64,000 nucleotides of DNA, taken from Mucilaginibacter sp. PPCGB 2223 (GTDB lineage: Bacteria; Bacteroidota; Bacteroidia; Sphingobacteriales; Sphingobacteriaceae). Each line of letters opens with the position of its first letter. The first letter of the stretch is position 1. A program made the position numbers and the translations under genes. Location of the stretch: contig NZ_MDJS01000001.1 in assembly GCF_001705515.1 (NCBI RefSeq), positions 2,046,001 to 2,110,000 on the forward strand, in the 5' to 3' direction. A model generated the notes under the pieces. It searched no databases. It worked only from the letters and a program-made list of their open reading frames with translations, and was not told the DNA's origin. Below are positions 60,004-64,000 of the stretch, piece after piece.

Positions 60004-63000
60004 TGAAAAAGGCAGCGCTATTTTTACTTTTAACAATACCGCTTTGGTTAAAGGCACAAAACAACATCCAAAGCCGGGTAATTTTAATTGGCGATGCCGG
60101 CGAGATGGATAGCCAGCAAGCTTTTGTGCTCCGCAACGCCGCGTCGAAGATAATTAAAGGCAAAACCACCGTGCTTTACCTGGGCGATAATGTTTATCCT
60201 ACAGGCATGGGTTTGCCGGGCAGCCCCGATGAGCAGACCACAAAAAATATATTGCGCACGCAGTTTACCCCTATGCGCCAGGCCGGTGCGCCTGTTTACT
60301 TTGTACCGGGCAATCACGATTGGGACCGGATGGGCCCGCTGGGCCTGGCAAAGATCAAAAGACAATCGGAGTTTTTAGCCGAGCAAAAAGACTCTCTGCT
60401 GCGCGCGGCCCCGGCCAACGGCTGCCCCGATCCTACCGAGATCAGCGTATCCGACAACATGGTCATCATCGCTTTCGACTCAGAGTGGTGGCTCTATCTT
60501 TACAATAAAGACAACCCTATAGCGGATTGTGATTGCAAAACCAACGATGAGATACAGGCACGTTTTGCCGAATTGCTGTATAAAAACCGTAATAAAGTGA
60601 TTTTACTGGCCGATCACCACCCTTTCGAATCGTACGGGCACCATGGTGGCAGCTATATTTTTAAGGATTATCTCTTCCCTTTAACCTCAGTAAAGGAGAA
60701 CCTGTATGTACCGATGCCGGTATTGGGCGCATTATATCCTTTTTTGCGTGGGACTTTTGATGTCCCCGAGGATAACGGGCACCCGTTGTACCGTACCATG
60801 GTAAAAATGATCGGCGATGTTTTTAACGGCGACCCGAATGTGATCCATGTGTCGGGCCACGAGCATGGATTGCAGTTTATCCGCGATGGCGATTTTACCC
60901 AGGTGGTAAGTGGTTCGGGCGCCAAAAGGGCAGTAGTAAAAAAAGGCAGGAACTCGCTCTTCGCGCAAAGCATAGGTGGCTATGTAACCGTTGACCAAAT
61001 GGACGATAAGAGCATAAAATTTACTTACTACGCCAATACCGCAGATAGCACACTGAGCCCTGTTTTTACCTATACCAAACCCTATGTTAAAATAAAGATA
61101 CCCGTTGAAAGAAGCGACGAGATTATCAAAGGCGATAGTATTACCATCGCCGCCAAGCCATCTTTTGATAAAGCCGATAAAGCCCACCGTCTGATGTTCG
61201 GTGAAAACTATCGTAAAGAATGGGCTGCCCCTGCACGGGTTCCGGTTATCAAAATGAGCACCTATAAAGGTGGCCTTACGCCGGTATCATTCGGCGGCGC
61301 GCACCAGAAACAAGCGCTGGTGCTTAAAGATGCGTCCGGCAAAAAATACGTGCTGAGCAGCATCGAAAAATACCCTTTAATTTTATTGCCGCAAGCCTTA
61401 AGCCAAACCTTTGCCAAATCGTGGCTGAGCGATGCCATGTCGGCTCAACATCCGTACGGCGCGTTAATAGCGCCGGTTATTGCGCAGGCGGTAAAGGTGG
61501 CGCACACTACGCCCGTCATCGGTTACGTTGCGGCCGACCGGCGCCTTGGTTATTACGAAAAAGAGTTTGCGGGCACCTTATGCCTGCTCGAAGAGCGTGA
61601 ACCTGGCGGCGATAGTTCGATCAACACGGGGAACATGATCAGGGAGCTGGACAGGAACAATTCGAACCGGCTGGACAGTATCGAGTTTTTCCGCGCCAGG
61701 CTATTGGATTGGTTTTTGGGCGACTGGGATCAGCGGGCCGATCAGCTGCGCTGGCTGGGTATACAACGTGGGCCGATCAGATATTTTTCGGCCATCCCCC
61801 ACGATCGTGCCGTAGCCTTCTATATCAACGAGGGTATCCTGCCGCAGGTTGCATCAAGGCAATATGTAGCACGATACCTAAAAGGGTATGAGGCACCGCC
61901 GGGCTCGATCATCGATTTCTTCTATAATGGACATGATCTCAACACGCGCTTTTTAAGCCAGATAAGTTATGAAAAATGGATGCAGGTAACACGTGAGTTT
62001 GCTGCGGCATTGACCAATGATGTTCTCGAGCAATCGCTCAGGCGGCTGCCGCTGGCCATTTACCGGATCAGTCACGACAGGTTGTTAAAAGATATGAAAT
62101 ATCGCCGCGACCATTTGATGGAAGCATCGGATATCTATTTCCGGTTCTTAAATAAAATAGTCGACATTAAAGCGACAGACAAAAGCGAGCTCTTTATCCT
62201 GAAAGACACTTTAAAAAACAGCCTGATCGTAAGAGTCAATAAACTACCCGTTACCGGTGTAAAAAGCACTGTATATTTTAAGGTGTTCGATCCGGCTTTT
62301 ACCAAAGAGGTAAGGCTGTTCGTGGCCAAAGGGCAGGACAGTATCGTGGTGAACAATACCACATCGCCGATAAAAATACGTATAGTTGGCGGTGATGGCA
62401 ACCGGGTATATAACCTGCAAAACAACACCAAAAAGATAGATATTTACGAAAAGGTAAACACGGCAACGTTTACAGGTAGTGGCAAAGTGATTGTAGATAA
62501 AAAACTATCGAACGACTCGGCTAACGTGGCCTACCTGCCTACCACGCGTTATAATACCGGTATCCCCTTATTTACTACGGGCTATGACCGCGATCAGGGC
62601 TATTTTATTGATGCAGGTGTAAAATACCTGCGCCAGGGCTTCCGTAAAAATCCATCAACCACGCAAACGCTTACAGTAGGGCATGCATTTGGCTACGAGG
62701 CTACCCGGGTTAATTTCATTGCCGATATCAATAGCGGCCCCCAAAAGGCCGACGCCGAATTGCAGTTTAAAGGTTATTTCCCAAATAACATTAACTTCTT
62801 TGGCCGGGGCAATACAAGCGCATATAATAAAACCGGCGATTACGTTAATTTCTATCGCGCCAAATTCAATTTCCTTACCGCCGATGCAAGCCTGCGCTGG
62901 CAAAACATAGCGGCAACGCAAAGTGTGCGGTTGGGGCCGTCTATCCAATACTATCATTATTTAAACGATTCCTCGCCCAACCTCATCAATCATCCCAAGC

Positions 63001-63608
63001 TGGTTAACAGTTACGATAGCCTGAACTATACACAAAATAAACTGCACATAGGTTTTATGGTGACTTATATTGATGATAAGCGCGACCGGAAGATACTGAC
63101 CTCGTGGGGCGCATACGTCAATTCGCGCATACAGGCCTACGCAGGTATAGGTAATACGGCAAAAACTTTTCTGCAATGGATGACAGAAGCCATACTGTAC
63201 AAAAGTGTAGACACCTACTCGAACTTTGTGATAACCGAGAAGGCCGGGGCCGGGGTAACGCTCGGCAAAACCACTTTTTACCAGGCCATGTTTTTGGGTG
63301 GCGAAAATAACCTGATCGGTTACCGGCAAAACCGCTTTGCCGGCGAGCAAATGTTTTATAATAACCTCGAGGCGAGGATAAAGTTCAACAATCTGTTCTC
63401 CTATATTCTGACAGGGCAGTACGGCATTACGGCTGCCTATGATATCGGCCGTGTCTGGGACCGTTCTGAACAGTCGAACGCCGTTTGGCATAATGGTTTT
63501 GGTGCAGGCGTTTATTTTTCACCGTCGGATATGGCGCTCCTGCAGGCCAAGGCAGGCTACTCCGTCGAAGGCTGGTACCCGTCGATCAATTTTACCTTAA
63601 CATTTTAG
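60000..63608 (+). CDS. Metallophosphoesterase with kinase-like middle region and Omp85-like barrel
   Basis: Very large exported protein (1202 residues). Signal peptide (PLWLKAQ), then a calcineurin-like phosphoesterase domain with a full metal set: VILIGDAGE (D32), LYLGDNVYPTG (D63, N64), FVPGNHDWD (N105, H106), ADHHPFESYG and VSGHEHGLQ (H287, H289). The middle part (about 400-700) contains LVLKDASGKKYVLSSIEKYP, LLDWFLGDWDQRADQLRWLG (D575, D577) and IPHDRAVAF (D602), which resembles the catalytic region of atypical HipA/Fam20-like kinases. The last 350 residues are beta-strand rich, with LIGYRQNRFAGEQMF (R1109) like the conserved L6 loop of Omp85 proteins and a C-terminal Phe. It should sit in the outer membrane. 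The ATG overlaps the previous stop. The kinase reading is my inference. Confidence 0.8.
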   Translation: MMKKAALFLLLTIPLWLKAQNNIQSRVILIGDAGEMDSQQAFVLRNAASKIIKGKTTVLYLGDNVYPTGMGLPGSPDEQTTKNILRTQFTPMRQAGAPVYFVPGNHDWDRMGPLGLAKIKRQSEFLAEQKDSLLRAAPANGCPDPTEISVSDNMVIIAFDSEWWLYLYNKDNPIADCDCKTNDEIQARFAELLYKNRNKVILLADHHPFESYGHHGGSYIFKDYLFPLTSVKENLYVPMPVLGALYPFLRGTFDVPEDNGHPLYRTMVKMIGDVFNGDPNVIHVSGHEHGLQFIRDGDFTQVVSGSGAKRAVVKKGRNSLFAQSIGGYVTVDQMDDKSIKFTYYANTADSTLSPVFTYTKPYVKIKIPVERSDEIIKGDSITIAAKPSFDKADKAHRLMFGENYRKEWAAPARVPVIKMSTYKGGLTPVSFGGAHQKQALVLKDASGKKYVLSSIEKYPLILLPQALSQTFAKSWLSDAMSAQHPYGALIAPVIAQAVKVAHTTPVIGYVAADRRLGYYEKEFAGTLCLLEEREPGGDSSINTGNMIRELDRNNSNRLDSIEFFRARLLDWFLGDWDQRADQLRWLGIQRGPIRYFSAIPHDRAVAFYINEGILPQVASRQYVARYLKGYEAPPGSIIDFFYNGHDLNTRFLSQISYEKWMQVTREFAAALTNDVLEQSLRRLPLAIYRISHDRLLKDMKYRRDHLMEASDIYFRFLNKIVDIKATDKSELFILKDTLKNSLIVRVNKLPVTGVKSTVYFKVFDPAFTKEVRLFVAKGQDSIVVNNTTSPIKIRIVGGDGNRVYNLQNNTKKIDIYEKVNTATFTGSGKVIVDKKLSNDSANVAYLPTTRYNTGIPLFTTGYDRDQGYFIDAGVKYLRQGFRKNPSTTQTLTVGHAFGYEATRVNFIADINSGPQKADAELQFKGYFPNNINFFGRGNTSAYNKTGDYVNFYRAKFNFLTADASLRWQNIAATQSVRLGPSIQYYHYLNDSSPNLINHPKLVNSYDSLNYTQNKLHIGFMVTYIDDKRDRKILTSWGAYVNSRIQAYAGIGNTAKTFLQWMTEAILYKSVDTYSNFVITEKAGAGVTLGKTTFYQAMFLGGENNLIGYRQNRFAGEQMFYNNLEARIKFNNLFSYILTGQYGITAAYDIGRVWDRSEQSNAVWHNGFGAGVYFSPSDMALLQAKAGYSVEGWYPSINFTLTF

Positions 63609-63637
63609 CCTTTCGTTTGTAGTAATAGTACGGTAAA

Positions 63638-64000
63638 ATGCAAACAGCTATACTTGATATTAAGGAGAACGCGGTAGAGAACGAACTGGTGGAAACCGCC
63701 TTTTCGTTTAAATCGTTTATCAACTATCTCAAAAAGCGCGTGGATGCGGAACAAACCATTAAAGGCGAGTTCTACCGTTTCGTGCTCAACAAGTTCAAGT
63801 ACTATCCCGAGCTTGAAACAAAGACGCTAACCGCCCATGAGGCAGGAAAATATACCAGTGTTCTGGAATTGGTGTATACTATCCTCTCGCCCGCCATTGA
63901 AGATGAGACCAGGTTTTTCTGGGCATTAAGCACGCCACTGCCGTCGCAGATAGTTTATAGCACCGACGCCTTTTTTAGTTTTTTAGCCAAACAGAATGAG
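63638..64000 (+). CDS. Unrecognised protein, 5' part only
   Basis: Open frame of 121 codons from ATG 63638 (MQTAILDIKENAVENELVET) that continues past the window edge. There is no signal peptide; it is helix-rich, with AFSFKSFINYLKKRVDAEQT and YRFVLNKFKYYPELETKTLT. I have seen this type of N-terminus in large GAF-domain signalling proteins of Sphingobacteriaceae, but nothing visible here proves that. It lies 29 bp behind the phosphoesterase/barrel gene on the same strand, so it is probably the last or a later member of the ppk1 operon. Confidence 0.65.
   Translation, partial: MQTAILDIKENAVENELVETAFSFKSFINYLKKRVDAEQTIKGEFYRFVLNKFKYYPELETKTLTAHEAGKYTSVLELVYTILSPAIEDETRFFWALSTPLPSQIVYSTDAFFSFLAKQNE

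Noticed and set aside
1-64000. Search for tRNA, rRNA, CRISPR arrays and complete insertion sequences
   Set aside because: No GTTCGA-type T-loops in a cloverleaf context outside genes, no regularly spaced repeats and no transposase gene were seen by eye; a covariance-model scan was not possible.

Overview
The window reads as a chromosome segment from a Bacteroidota of the family Sphingobacteriaceae; Mucilaginibacter or a close relative is my best guess. The evidence is two SusC/SusD pairs, a FecR/ECF-sigma surface-signalling unit, a one-piece hybrid two-component regulator with an AraC domain, GLPGLI and LytTR families, promoters of the TAnnTTTG type, and overall protein style. The genus is an inference from gene content only. 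I found no rRNA, tRNA, CRISPR array or complete insertion sequence.

Layout. 1-4.2 kb: a truncated TonB-type outer-membrane receptor with a GLPGLI partner, divergent from a LytS/LytR-type two-component pair. 4.2-5.8 kb: a gene-poor, AT-rich scar holding a large inverted repeat, a frameshifted DUF4287 gene, a probable small RNA with three hairpins ending in a strong terminator, repeated att-like motifs and the N-terminal stub of a tyrosine integrase. 5.8-9.6 kb: a DsbD system split over two genes, co-transcribed with a cysteine-synthase-like enzyme and divergent from an Lrp/AsnC regulator. 9.7-17.9 kb: TlpA-like oxidoreductase, SusD, SusC, FecR and ECF sigma, a self-contained uptake and signalling unit.

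18.2-30.6 kb: a fructan/sucrose-type utilisation locus. It has a hybrid sensor with a periplasmic sugar-binding domain, then MFS transporter, fructokinase-like kinase, SusC, SusD, a small thioredoxin-like protein and a GH32 hydrolase. The parts match the Bacteroides thetaiotaomicron fructan locus (BT1754 and neighbours). GH32 would release fructose, SusCD and the MFS carrier import sugar, the kinase feeds glycolysis, and the hybrid sensor reads periplasmic fructose. 30.7-32.8 kb: a primary-type sigma-70 paralogue, a decayed RRM gene and a long intergenic stretch. 32.8-36.5 kb: a Crp/Fnr regulator divergent from two tandem SAM methyltransferases and a SulP anion transporter. 36.7-38.1 kb: small stand-alone genes. 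38.2-45.0 kb: a TetR regulator with three palindromic operators and a complete RND tripartite efflux operon.

45.1-55.2 kb: a VOC protein, a pseudo-receiver protein, then an eight-gene minus-strand operon for an unidentified small sugar or polyol: isomerase, split transketolase, Rbs-type ABC importer with DUF2291, and a GlpK-like kinase with an altered substrate pocket. The enzyme set resembles the transketolase route for D-apiose. 55.4-64.0 kb: a small membrane protein and a tightly packed plus-strand run: HD-PycTM fusion, polyphosphate kinase, SdiA-regulated-like lipoprotein, a 1202-residue phosphatase with a kinase-like middle region and an Omp85-like barrel, and the start of an unrecognised gene. 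The last run and the apiose-like operon look the most promising for new biology.
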